From Nanobdellota archaeon (GTDB lineage Archaea; Nanobdellota; Nanobdellia; SCGC-AAA011-G17; PNOQ01), in NCBI GenBank assembly GCA_018829185.1, contig JAHJUI010000025.1, positions 1-55,831 of the forward strand: DNA of 55,831 nucleotides, read 5' to 3'. Made by a program: the position numbers and the translations under genes. Below the pieces are notes generated by a model that was not told the origin of the DNA, did not search any database, and worked only from the letters and a program-made list of their open reading frames with translations. How positions within the stretch are numbered: position 1 is the first letter of the stretch; the number at the start of each line of letters is the position of its first letter. Of the stretch, positions 29,010-38,116 are shown one piece after another.

Positions 29010-32000
29010 TTATACTGGATAAGCTGTTCTAAGTCCTTTAGTAGGATCTGGATCATCTTCCCAAGGAGCTAAACAACAAGCAGTAGCGCTACTACATCCC
29101 CCAACAACTTCATAAAATCCTGGTTCAATAGTGCCCCCCCCCAAAGTTTGTGTTACTCTATTACACTCATAAACATTTCCAAGATTACATGTTCCCCCAG
29201 AAGGCCAATTCATACAAGTGCCTTCAACACATTCACAACAATTTTGTTCTCCTGGATCACAACTTTGTCGGAAAACACCATCCTTATTATTTATACATAC
29301 TCCACCCTTAGCATGACAAGATGCAGCTTGTGAACAATCACAACCACCAGTTCCTTGATCTCCCCCAGGCTCATTCCAAACTGAACAACTATTACAAGTA
29401 GTATAAATATTAGACTCATCAGGAATACAATATTCAGATACCTCCCCACAAAAAATACTCTCAAAAGGAATACACTCTTCTCCTGATTCTAAATTATAAT
29501 CAGTAGGATCATTACACGCACTATAATCTATTGTAGTACAACCAGAACAACTAACAGTTCCACTAACAAAATTTCCAGGACAAGAAATTCCATCATTTGA
29601 ATAAGGGAAATCACTACACTGACTTGTAAATCCGCCAGCACGATATATATAATAATCACAAGGCTCTGGCGATTCAATAATCATATTACCACAAACAGCA
29701 CTATAAATTTCTGGTTCACAACTATCTCCAGAATAAGTTTCTGTTTCTTCTAAAATAACATTTCCACCTACATCATAAATGTAATAAGTAGCTAAACCAA
29801 TTTTAGTAGAAACTTTCTTAACTCTCATTCCATTTGGATTATAAACATAGCCCTCACAATCTCCATTAGAATAATCAACCTTAGTCAACATATTAGCATA
29901 ATTATAAACATAATCAACATTACTTGGTTTAACAGTAAATTCATCAACTTCATGATCCCCATTATAAAATAATAAACCAGGGGGGAATTGTGAATATGAT
30001 TCCTCAGAATTATAATTATTTGAATTTATTAAAATTATTTTACCAGAATTATCTTGCTCAACAACAGAATACCAAACAAAACAATCAACAGCAGGGCAAC
30101 CAACACCACTATAACTAACTCTAACTGGGTCTCCTACATCAGCATCCACTTCAAGAAGAGCATAATTATCACCCTGGTGCTGATTAGAAGATAAAAATTC
30201 AACTTCAATACCAATTTTCCCTTGCTTAGTAATCATATTTCCAGTATCAGAATAACCATAATCAAACAAACCAGCCGAAGTTAATTGATTATTAATGTTA
30301 AAATCAATATTATCCCCCCCCGTATTATAGGCGGTTGTTTTACCTCCAACAGTTTTACTTAATCTATTCCCCACTTTATCATAAACATAACCTAAATCAA
30401 ACCCATACTTGCCAGAACCAGTACCAGGATCTGTAACTCCAGTCAACCTATAAATATCGTCATAATTATAAGTAGCAATTTTATTAATATCACTTTGAGT
30501 AAGAGAATTAAATTCTTCTTTTAAATTACCAACAGCATCATACTTATAAGATACTTCAAAAATATTTTCAGTGTCTTTATCAACATCAATACTTTGTAAC
30601 CAATCTCGCGCTGTATAACCATACTGAGTTACAACACTGTTTCCATAAATTAAACTAGCAATAGTTCCCTCAACATTATATGCTTGAATATCTTCTATTA
30701 ATTGTCCATCAACAGATACTGTTTTTAATCTTCCAATATCATCATAAGTATACTCAACTATTTTATTATCTGGATAAGTTATCTTCTTCAAACTTCCACC
30801 ATCATAATATTCATAATAAGTTTTGTATAGTTTACCATCAACACTTTGAACAAACTCAATAACATTTCCGTTTTCATCATATTCATAAGACATTGTAGTA
30901 TAACCACTTATTCCATCTTCACTATTACTAGTAACAGCACAAAGTTTACCTTTCCCATTACTACAATAATCATAGAAATATTCCTTAACAAGTTCAGACC
31001 CAGAACCACTATCAACAGCAATTTTAATTAATCTATTTATATCATCATAATGATACGTTACAACATTCAAACCATCATTACTGGTTTTAATATTTCCATT
31101 TAAATCATAAGTAAGAGTAACATTCCCAGCATCCGGATGAGAACTACTTTGAACTTGACCAAGAGAATTATAAACACTAGTACTCTCATGACCATTAGCG
31201 TCTATTGTTTTCTTTAAATTTCCTAATTTATCATACTCAAAATTAGTATCTTCTAAAACATCATCTATAATTTGTTCTACTCTAATTGTTCTACCATAAG
31301 CATCAGTATAACTAGTAACATATTTATTATTTTCATCAAAAACTCTGCTCCAGTCAGGGCCGTATTCTGTTCTAACAGTTTCTGTTGCTCCTGCTGCCTG
31401 AACTTCTCTTAATCTCTTTAACTCATCATACACTTTGTATTCAGTATAACTAACTCCTGTCCTTTGGGTAGGAATTTCTCTAAATTCAACAACGCCAAAA
31501 AGATTTTTAATGCGATCCCTAATCCTCCCCATTGCCCCGCCATTTTCTTCATGGAAAGGCTTACTTGTCTTATTAACTAAACCCTCTGCATTATACAAAG
31601 TTTCAATAACTATATCCATATCAGTATTTTCTGGATCCATCTGTTTAGTTTGATAGTTTCTTCCTAAATTATCATAATAATTTGTAATTGGATTTAACTC
31701 AATTCCTCCATCATCCTTAACAAAAACTTTTGCCCAAACTTCTTCATTAGGATCATTTGAAGTAGGATCATGATAAACTATCCTAGAAGAAGGATTAGAA
31801 CCGTCACCTGGCAAATAAACTTCAATTAATCTACCAAGAGTATCATATTCATAAGTATAAACGTTTTCATTCTCATCAATTTGGCTTGTTAGTTTACAAT
31901 TTCCATTTTCACATGTATAAACATATTCTTTCTTTAATCTTTCTCCATCAATCCAAACCCATTCTGATTTTAAAAGACTAGTACTAGTATAAGCCATACT

Positions 32001-34913
32001 ATATTCTTTTTCATCAACTGTATCAAGATTTGTTGTAACTTTTATAACATCTCCCTTACCATTATATTGGAGATTAGTTGTCAACCATCTTTCGTTTCCA
32101 GGAGTATTATCCCAAACACTAGTACTTAATAATTGAGCTTTATTATCATATTCATCAAAAGTTGTTTGAGCTAAAATTTCTCCACCATCACTACAATCCC
32201 CACCAACAACATCACAATCTCTAACTACAGTTTGCGTAGGCAACCTAAGGAAATAATCCCACCCATTATTAATATGCATATATTCTGATTCTGTCATGAC
32301 TGCATCATCAGGATTATCATCGTCATTTATAGTAAATTCTATAAGTCTACTATCATCTACATTAAAACTATTTATTTCCCCAAAATTAATAGATTTTTCA
32401 AGACCATAATAAAATCCATACTCCATCTTTTGGGCATATGTTTTTTGTTGTCCATTTTCATTAATTTCTACTATCTTTCCAGAAGGAGCAGTATTATAAT
32501 AAACAAAATCAAAAAGATTTTCTCCATCAGGATAATATCCACTAAATACTCCATCTTCATTCAAACAATACTGATAATAACAAAGGGAATCTAAACACTG
32601 CAAAGAGTCTCCATATGCACACGGCTCTGACATATGTGGCCCCCAAGAAGGATCATTAATTATGACGCCCACAGATACTTTATTGGAATCATGGGTGTCC
32701 TCCTTATGTGTATAACCAGTAAGCTCTTTTTTTCTTGGATCTGACTCACATCCGCCAGTAGTTGTACAAGCATAAACTTCACTAGAAACTATTTTTCCAG
32801 AAAAAGAATTCCAAGAAGCTTCACCACTATTATGGTCTCTTAAAATATCTCCTCCATCAAAATATTCTGTAACTTGTTCAGAATATTTTTCATCTAAATG
32901 AGTAGTACCACTTTCATCAAAAGGACCAGTCATGGTAGTTCTGCTTTTAGAAAGTGGCAAATTTGGATCATAAGAACAATATCCATTAGGACCAAGATAA
33001 TCATAATCATAATCATATCTTAAAACTAATGCAGAAGAATCTAATGGATTTTCTTTAACAGTATAGGAATCAACATACATTTTTTTATGCCCTTCAGAAT
33101 TATCACAAGTATTAGCACCAGCCCAATCATACTTATACTCTGTTTCAACACCAAAAGGAGAAGTAATTTTTTTCAAAGCAAAGAAAGATTCTAAATCTTC
33201 CGGACCAGTAACTGGGTTAGGATAATATTCATACTGCACAGGGGGGAATAACAACCCATCTCCGCCAGGCGGATCTTTATAACAAGTAATATGATCTATC
33301 CACCCTACTTTTTCTTCATCTGGAGCCAATTCACAAGAAGAAAAAGGATCTTCCTCATTGCTAGCAGTACACCCAAAATTATATCCAGTTGTAGGATCAT
33401 CACCATAACAATGTTTGGACACTGCATAATCATATCCTTTAACATTTCTGCAATAATTATCAGCTGCCTCATCTGTACATAAATAACCACATAAACCATA
33501 ACAACCAGTATCAGGACAAATCATTCCATGTTCATGTTCATAATCATCAAGTGGATAAAATTCTCCTTCTTCAGCATTACTATCATCCCCAAGATTATAA
33601 AGTCCAACTTCAATCAATAAATCATCATCATCACAAGTAATACCCTCAAAAGTAGTACATTGTCCATGATAAGGATTATTCCCATCAAGCAAGTCCCCGC
33701 TATAAGTATAATCTATCTTATGTGTATTACCATCAAAGTTTTTATATGTAATATAATCTAATTTTCCATCAATAGTTTCTGAATCAGTAAATGTAAAATC
33801 AATTTTTCCAGTTAACACACCTGCAGCATTTTTAGCACTTATACTCTTAATAAAGGGGGAACCGTAAGTCCTCTGCCTAACTAAAAGGGAAGCATCATCA
33901 ATACTACATACATCATCGCCATCATAGCCATAACCTCTCATATTGTAATAATCAACTATTATTTCATTTCCGTTTGGATCTTTTATTCTACTCAAATAAA
34001 CACCAGGATACATAAATTGTCTATAAACTTTATTAACACTATCTAATAAACATTCTTTATTAATTGTATCACAATAATAACCATCACCCCCATTACAATC
34101 AGAAGTACTATCACAATAAGAACCTTCCATATAATCACTCCATGCACTATCATATCTCACCCAGTGGGTATAATAATAAATATTACCTGCAGTATCAACT
34201 CTAACAAAAGCATCTCCTGCATTTTCTAAACAATAGCCAACTGGAGCATCAATCGCATGATACCAATAAACTTTGCTTAAATCAGGCAATGTAAAAATAT
34301 ATTTCTTTCCGCCAGGATCATTCATATTCATCCTATAAAGAGTTTGTACATATAAATCATCACCAGTATAACTTCCATCAAAATCTTTACCATTATTACT
34401 CAACATAATTTGTTTACTGCCATCTGCACCTTCCAAATAAAACTTACCATCTGTATACAAACAAGCACCATAACCAGGTACACCACAACTTCCATCTGCC
34501 CCGGGATAAAGAGGATAAAATGCTGGTTCATTAATGCCTGGCTTCCAAAAAGGAACATCAATCTTACCCATATGCCATCCAGACCAACCATGACCTAATG
34601 GACCAGGTTTCAAAAGATTTTCTGCATCAGGCTCACCAGAATCAAAAGGCCTAGTAGCATGAACATTACTATTATATATCCTTGTAAAACCAGCACCCAA
34701 TCCATTCGCGCCAGCAATACTTGCATCAGTAGCACTTAAAACTAAATTCCCAGAATAAGCATTTACACTCGCACCAGAACCTGCACCATAATAAGGTTGA
34801 CCTGATTGAAAACCTAAGGCTTCAACACCAACACCATATTGGTAATCATCAGCAAAAACAAAACTAGAAAAAAGTAGTATTACCAAAACCCCTAAACAAA
34901 GTTTTTTTCCCAT
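29010..34913 (-). CDS. Giant secreted YD-repeat (Rhs-type) protein lacking the terminal Rhs core; Cys-rich C-terminus
   Basis: Signal peptide MGKKLCLGVLVILLFSSFVFA; many YD repeats (e.g. YEYDTLGRLIEV, YSDTGNMITK); last Rhs-like segment YYIYDVGGNVILEE then Cys-rich tail. Confidence 0.88.
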   Translation of the reverse strand: MGKKLCLGVLVILLFSSFVFADDYQYGVGVEALGFQSGQPYYGAGSGASVNAYSGNLVLSATDASIAGANGLGAGFTRIYNSNVHATRPFDSGEPDAENLLKPGPLGHGWSGWHMGKIDVPFWKPGINEPAFYPLYPGADGSCGVPGYGACLYTDGKFYLEGADGSKQIMLSNNGKDFDGSYTGDDLYVQTLYRMNMNDPGGKKYIFTLPDLSKVYWYHAIDAPVGYCLENAGDAFVRVDTAGNIYYYTHWVRYDSAWSDYMEGSYCDSTSDCNGGDGYYCDTINKECLLDSVNKVYRQFMYPGVYLSRIKDPNGNEIIVDYYNMRGYGYDGDDVCSIDDASLLVRQRTYGSPFIKSISAKNAAGVLTGKIDFTFTDSETIDGKLDYITYKNFDGNTHKIDYTYSGDLLDGNNPYHGQCTTFEGITCDDDDLLIEVGLYNLGDDSNAEEGEFYPLDDYEHEHGMICPDTGCYGLCGYLCTDEAADNYCRNVKGYDYAVSKHCYGDDPTTGYNFGCTASNEEDPFSSCELAPDEEKVGWIDHITCYKDPPGGDGLLFPPVQYEYYPNPVTGPEDLESFFALKKITSPFGVETEYKYDWAGANTCDNSEGHKKMYVDSYTVKENPLDSSALVLRYDYDYDYLGPNGYCSYDPNLPLSKSRTTMTGPFDESGTTHLDEKYSEQVTEYFDGGDILRDHNSGEASWNSFSGKIVSSEVYACTTTGGCESDPRKKELTGYTHKEDTHDSNKVSVGVIINDPSWGPHMSEPCAYGDSLQCLDSLCYYQYCLNEDGVFSGYYPDGENLFDFVYYNTAPSGKIVEINENGQQKTYAQKMEYGFYYGLEKSINFGEINSFNVDDSRLIEFTINDDDNPDDAVMTESEYMHINNGWDYFLRLPTQTVVRDCDVVGGDCSDGGEILAQTTFDEYDNKAQLLSTSVWDNTPGNERWLTTNLQYNGKGDVIKVTTNLDTVDEKEYSMAYTSTSLLKSEWVWIDGERLKKEYVYTCENGNCKLTSQIDENENVYTYEYDTLGRLIEVYLPGDGSNPSSRIVYHDPTSNDPNEEVWAKVFVKDDGGIELNPITNYYDNLGRNYQTKQMDPENTDMDIVIETLYNAEGLVNKTSKPFHEENGGAMGRIRDRIKNLFGVVEFREIPTQRTGVSYTEYKVYDELKRLREVQAAGATETVRTEYGPDWSRVFDENNKYVTSYTDAYGRTIRVEQIIDDVLEDTNFEYDKLGNLKKTIDANGHESTSVYNSLGQVQSSSHPDAGNVTLTYDLNGNIKTSNDGLNVVTYHYDDINRLIKIAVDSGSGSELVKEYFYDYCSNGKGKLCAVTSNSEDGISGYTTMSYEYDENGNVIEFVQSVDGKLYKTYYEYYDGGSLKKITYPDNKIVEYTYDDIGRLKTVSVDGQLIEDIQAYNVEGTIASLIYGNSVVTQYGYTARDWLQSIDVDKDTENIFEVSYKYDAVGNLKEEFNSLTQSDINKIATYNYDDIYRLTGVTDPGTGSGKYGFDLGYVYDKVGNRLSKTVGGKTTAYNTGGDNIDFNINNQLTSAGLFDYGYSDTGNMITKQGKIGIEVEFLSSNQHQGDNYALLEVDADVGDPVRVSYSGVGCPAVDCFVWYSVVEQDNSGKIILINSNNYNSEESYSQFPPGLLFYNGDHEVDEFTVKPSNVDYVYNYANMLTKVDYSNGDCEGYVYNPNGMRVKKVSTKIGLATYYIYDVGGNVILEETETYSGDSCEPEIYSAVCGNMIIESPEPCDYYIYRAGGFTSQCSDFPYSNDGISCPGNFVSGTVSCSGCTTIDYSACNDPTDYNLESGEECIPFESIFCGEVSEYCIPDESNIYTTCNSCSVWNEPGGDQGTGGCDCSQAASCHAKGGVCINNKDGVFRQSCDPGEQNCCECVEGTCMNWPSGGTCNLGNVYECNRVTQTLGGGTIEPGFYEVVGGCSSATACCLAPWEDDPDPTKGLRTAYPV

Positions 34914-34947
34914 CAAGTTTATCAAACCCCAAAATATTTAAACGTTC

Positions 34948-35364
34948 CTATTCATAACTAACTGGTATTACTTCTGCAGTCATTTCTTCTCCTGCAACAG
35001 AATCGAAATTTACATCAATAAATTTTGAAACGTAAGGGGCAAATGGTTCTGTTTCAGCTATTTGAACTTCACCCCCCATAATAGTTCTAACAACATAACT
35101 TATTTCTTCATCCATTTGATTTTCTATTAAAAGGGTATAACAATTTTCAGTTCCATCCCCTATTTGCTCATGTTCTTCTAAGTTACAATCTCCCTTACTC
35201 TCAACTTTAAAATCAATTAGTCTAGAACTACTCTGCCATTCACCAACCGTATCTAATGTTCCTTTTGTAGATCCACTAATGCTAGAAAACATAAAAGCAG
35301 CTAATGCAATCACACAGCCAATTAAAATTACAGATACTATTAAAGGACTAATACCTTTTTTCAT
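34948..35364 (-). CDS. Type IV pilin-like protein (archaeal prepilin N-terminus)
   Basis: MKKGISPLIVSVILIGCVIALAAFMFS class III signal peptide. Confidence 0.8.
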   Translation of the reverse strand: MKKGISPLIVSVILIGCVIALAAFMFSSISGSTKGTLDTVGEWQSSSRLIDFKVESKGDCNLEEHEQIGDGTENCYTLLIENQMDEEISYVVRTIMGGEVQIAETEPFAPYVSKFIDVNFDSVAGEEMTAEVIPVSYE

Positions 35365-35433
35365 AATACATTCTTAAGAATTTTTTATTTATATAGTTTT
35401 CTATCAAAAATTATTTCTGTAAATAGTCAAAAA

Positions 35434-35475
35434 ATAAGAGTTTTTAAAAGTGGGAGAATTGTTATGAAAGTTTAG
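35434..35475 (+). repeat. dacZ 3'-end copy D (42 nt; encodes IRVFKSGRIVMKV*)
   Basis: Directly alignable to the end of the intact dacZ gene. Confidence 0.85.
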
Positions 35476-35532
35476 ATTATATTAAATTGGTTAATAACAT
35501 TAAAACTTTATTAAAAAAAGGAGCATAAAGTT

Positions 35533-36717
35533 TTATTGTAGCCTATTCCATCCTACGGGAAATCCTGCAGAAAAAAATTCTAAATAACTTGATCTTACTA
35601 AAAAATTTGGTGTATTCTCATTTAACTGAATCTTTTCAGTAGATCCATAAAATATAGGCAAAGCGGAATTTACTTCCCCTTCATGTTGTTTAAAACATTG
35701 ATAACCATGACAAGATGCTAAAACAATCACCCCCTCATCCAAATGAGATGCCACCTCTTGAACATGGCCAACAAATTCTTTAGAAGATACAATCTCCCAA
35801 GAATTTTCTGGTCCAGAAAAAATGTCATCAAAATTTACATCGCCCACCCCAGCATAATCCCCAGAACTAATACCAATCCTTCCATTTTCACCACCGTGTG
35901 CAACAAAAATAATTCCCTCAAGTACATATTTCTCGGAATACTCCTTCACAATTTCCGAGAACTCATCAGGAGCAGCTATGGCGCGGATATAATTTTTGGC
36001 ATTAAGGGTTGGTGGTTTAATAGCTGGAGGCAAACTCCAACTCGGAAAAACAGCTTGGACCGGAGAATTATAAACTTCCGATTGCACTCTCGATCCTCTT
36101 TCAGGTTTACCCATAGCAAATATGACCATAACTGCTGTTTCTTTAGGCTCTTCACTATTTTCAATAACTTGGGTTACATCCCCGGGAGCATTTAAAAATT
36201 CCACCTCCCCATCATCCAAACCAACTGGGTCAATCCTATTAACAGGATTACTGGAAGTATATTGATACCAGTTTATTCCATCTCCAATTGGATCTACAGA
36301 AATAAAAACCCCTAAAAAAGGATCATAGTATCTCGCATTAAAATATTGTAAACCAGAATCATCTTGCTCTTTTCCAGTAAATCCAAAAGTCTCATCACTA
36401 CTTTCTAGATTCTCACCATAAGGGAGATAAGTGGAAGAATCTATTTCATTTCCTACTGAATCAGTTACTCTCACTGTACTTCCAAGATTATCCTTATGGT
36501 AATAACTAAGTTCATCATTTTCTTCCTTAGCAACTAATCCAGTTCCATAGTAATAAGTCTTAGTTGCAGTAGAAACAATTCTCTCAGTTGGTTCAAAATC
36601 AACTTGTTGTATATTAGTTGGTTTAACTTCAACCTTACTAATCGGATGTAAAGTCTCAGCAGAAACTACAGAAACAAACAATGATAAAAGTATTACAAAT
36701 AACACGCTCTTTTTCAT
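35533..36717 (-). CDS. Secreted Rhs core + tip protein 3
   Basis: Signal peptide MKKSVLFVILLSLFVSVVSA; YYHKDNLGSTVRVTDSVGNEI...ARYYDPFLGVFISVDPIGDGINWYQYTSSNPVNRIDPVGL; tip with AHGG...LASCHG. Confidence 0.88.
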   Translation of the reverse strand: MKKSVLFVILLSLFVSVVSAETLHPISKVEVKPTNIQQVDFEPTERIVSTATKTYYYGTGLVAKEENDELSYYHKDNLGSTVRVTDSVGNEIDSSTYLPYGENLESSDETFGFTGKEQDDSGLQYFNARYYDPFLGVFISVDPIGDGINWYQYTSSNPVNRIDPVGLDDGEVEFLNAPGDVTQVIENSEEPKETAVMVIFAMGKPERGSRVQSEVYNSPVQAVFPSWSLPPAIKPPTLNAKNYIRAIAAPDEFSEIVKEYSEKYVLEGIIFVAHGGENGRIGISSGDYAGVGDVNFDDIFSGPENSWEIVSSKEFVGHVQEVASHLDEGVIVLASCHGYQCFKQHEGEVNSALPIFYGSTEKIQLNENTPNFLVRSSYLEFFSAGFPVGWNRLQ

Positions 36718-36781
36718 AACTAAAATTAGAATTTCATAATATAAAAAGGTTTTTAAACAAAACAAGAACCTAAAATCTTTA

Positions 36782-36896
36782 AGAGCCTGTAGCCTAGTTT
36801 GGATAAGGCGTCAAAAAAGCCTAAAAACTTTTTCGCTAGAGCCTCCTAATAAAAAGGAGAAAGCTGGAAATCGTGGGTTCAAATCCCATCAGGCTC
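36782..36896 (+). tRNA. tRNA-Arg(CCT) with two introns (36812-36838 and 36848-36860)
   Basis: GAGCCTG/CAGGCTC acceptor; D stem GCCT/AGGC; intron 1 BHB GGCG-TC^A-AAAAAG...CTTTTT-CGCT-AG^A; spliced anticodon stem TCAGC/GCTGG with loop CTCCTAA; T-arm GTGGGTTCAAATCCCAT. Confidence 0.9.
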
Positions 36897-36970
36897 ATTT
36901 AACTTTTATTTCATAAGTTTCAAGTTCCCCCAATAGAAAGATTTAAATATTATAGAGTCCTTACAACAAT

Positions 36971-38116
36971 ATGAACCCAAATGTCACATTCCAAGAATAT
37001 AGAAAAAAAGCATTAACTATTAATAAAATCAATTATTGGGATTTACCAATAAACACCCGCATTACTTTATCTCAATCAATAAAAGAAGCCAAACTAAATG
37101 GAAAATCAATTACACTAAAACGATTAAATAATTTAGTTAAAAAAAATTCAAAAATAAACAATAAAATTTCTTCAATTCTATTTTTTAGGGATTCGAGAGA
37201 ACTATCTTTAAATCTTCCTTTATCCCTTAATAATCTAAATTTCGTTGAATTGTATTCTTTAATGGTATCAGAAGGATCATACAAAACAGAATTTAGATTA
37301 CATGTGCCTGAACCTTTTTTTCATGACATATTCGCCAAAAGTTTAAAAAATCTATTCAATAAAAAAATCGAAAAGCACATAAGAGTAAAAGAAAACAAAG
37401 GTGTATTAAGAAGCACAGCCCCGACCATAATAAGACATTTAATTCCGATTCCCAAACATATCCCAAAAATAATTTTAGATAATAAAAAATATTGCAAACG
37501 ATATTTACAAATTGCATTTGAAGCAGAAGGAAGCCCAATTTTTGTCGGTTCTAAAAGATACTTAAGTTTAAAGAGAAATGTTGATGTAACGCCCATCCTA
37601 AAGAATAAAATAAATTATCCCAAAGAAAAAAGAATATATTTTGGACAATTAAAAAAAGATTATCCGAAGCTTGCTAAAAAAATAAACAATATGGCCCCAA
37701 AAACATTAGTTGGAGAACGCTTAATATTAAAAAAATATTTCAACATTGAAAGCATTCTAAAACCAGAAGCAATAAGAATCAACAAAACAAGTTACCGTGT
37801 AGGAGAAATTTCAGCTAGGTGGGCCCTTTATATTTATGCTGATTCAGTTAATAGATTCATCAATGAAATTGATTTTATCGGGAAAAGAAAAAAAAGTATT
37901 ACAAAAAAAATGTCCAAAATAAAAGGATATAAAAGCCAGTATTCAACCTTAAAAATGATGAAAAAAATGGCAAAAAATGGTATTTTTAAGGTTTCTGATT
38001 TTGTTAAAGAAATGAAAAAAGAAGGCTACATTTCTCCAAGAACCTACCTTTGGAGATATGAGAAAAAAGGAAGAATCAAAAGAATTAATCGCGGGATATA
38101 CAAAATTATTTCTTAA
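36971..38116 (+). CDS. LAGLIDADG-like homing endonuclease family protein with C-terminal wHTH-like region
   Basis: Two helices of LAGLIDADG type (VELYSLMVSEGSYK and RYLQIAFEAEGSPI). Confidence 0.65.
   Translation: MNPNVTFQEYRKKALTINKINYWDLPINTRITLSQSIKEAKLNGKSITLKRLNNLVKKNSKINNKISSILFFRDSRELSLNLPLSLNNLNFVELYSLMVSEGSYKTEFRLHVPEPFFHDIFAKSLKNLFNKKIEKHIRVKENKGVLRSTAPTIIRHLIPIPKHIPKIILDNKKYCKRYLQIAFEAEGSPIFVGSKRYLSLKRNVDVTPILKNKINYPKEKRIYFGQLKKDYPKLAKKINNMAPKTLVGERLILKKYFNIESILKPEAIRINKTSYRVGEISARWALYIYADSVNRFINEIDFIGKRKKSITKKMSKIKGYKSQYSTLKMMKKMAKNGIFKVSDFVKEMKKEGYISPRTYLWRYEKKGRIKRINRGIYKIIS

Noticed and set aside
30680-31031. Plus-strand small ORFs inside the giant YD-repeat gene
   Set aside because: Low-complexity shadow frames of the YD-repeat coding strand.
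29010-34913. YD repeats considered as a CRISPR or DNA tandem array
   Set aside because: Repetition is at protein level with diverged DNA; no regular spacer/repeat pattern. No CRISPR array noticed in the window.
27699-36717. Treating the island as a simple integrase-type element in the dacZ 3' end
   Set aside because: No integrase/recombinase gene seen, and tail copies lie both upstream and downstream of the intact gene, so plain att-site integration does not explain the layout.
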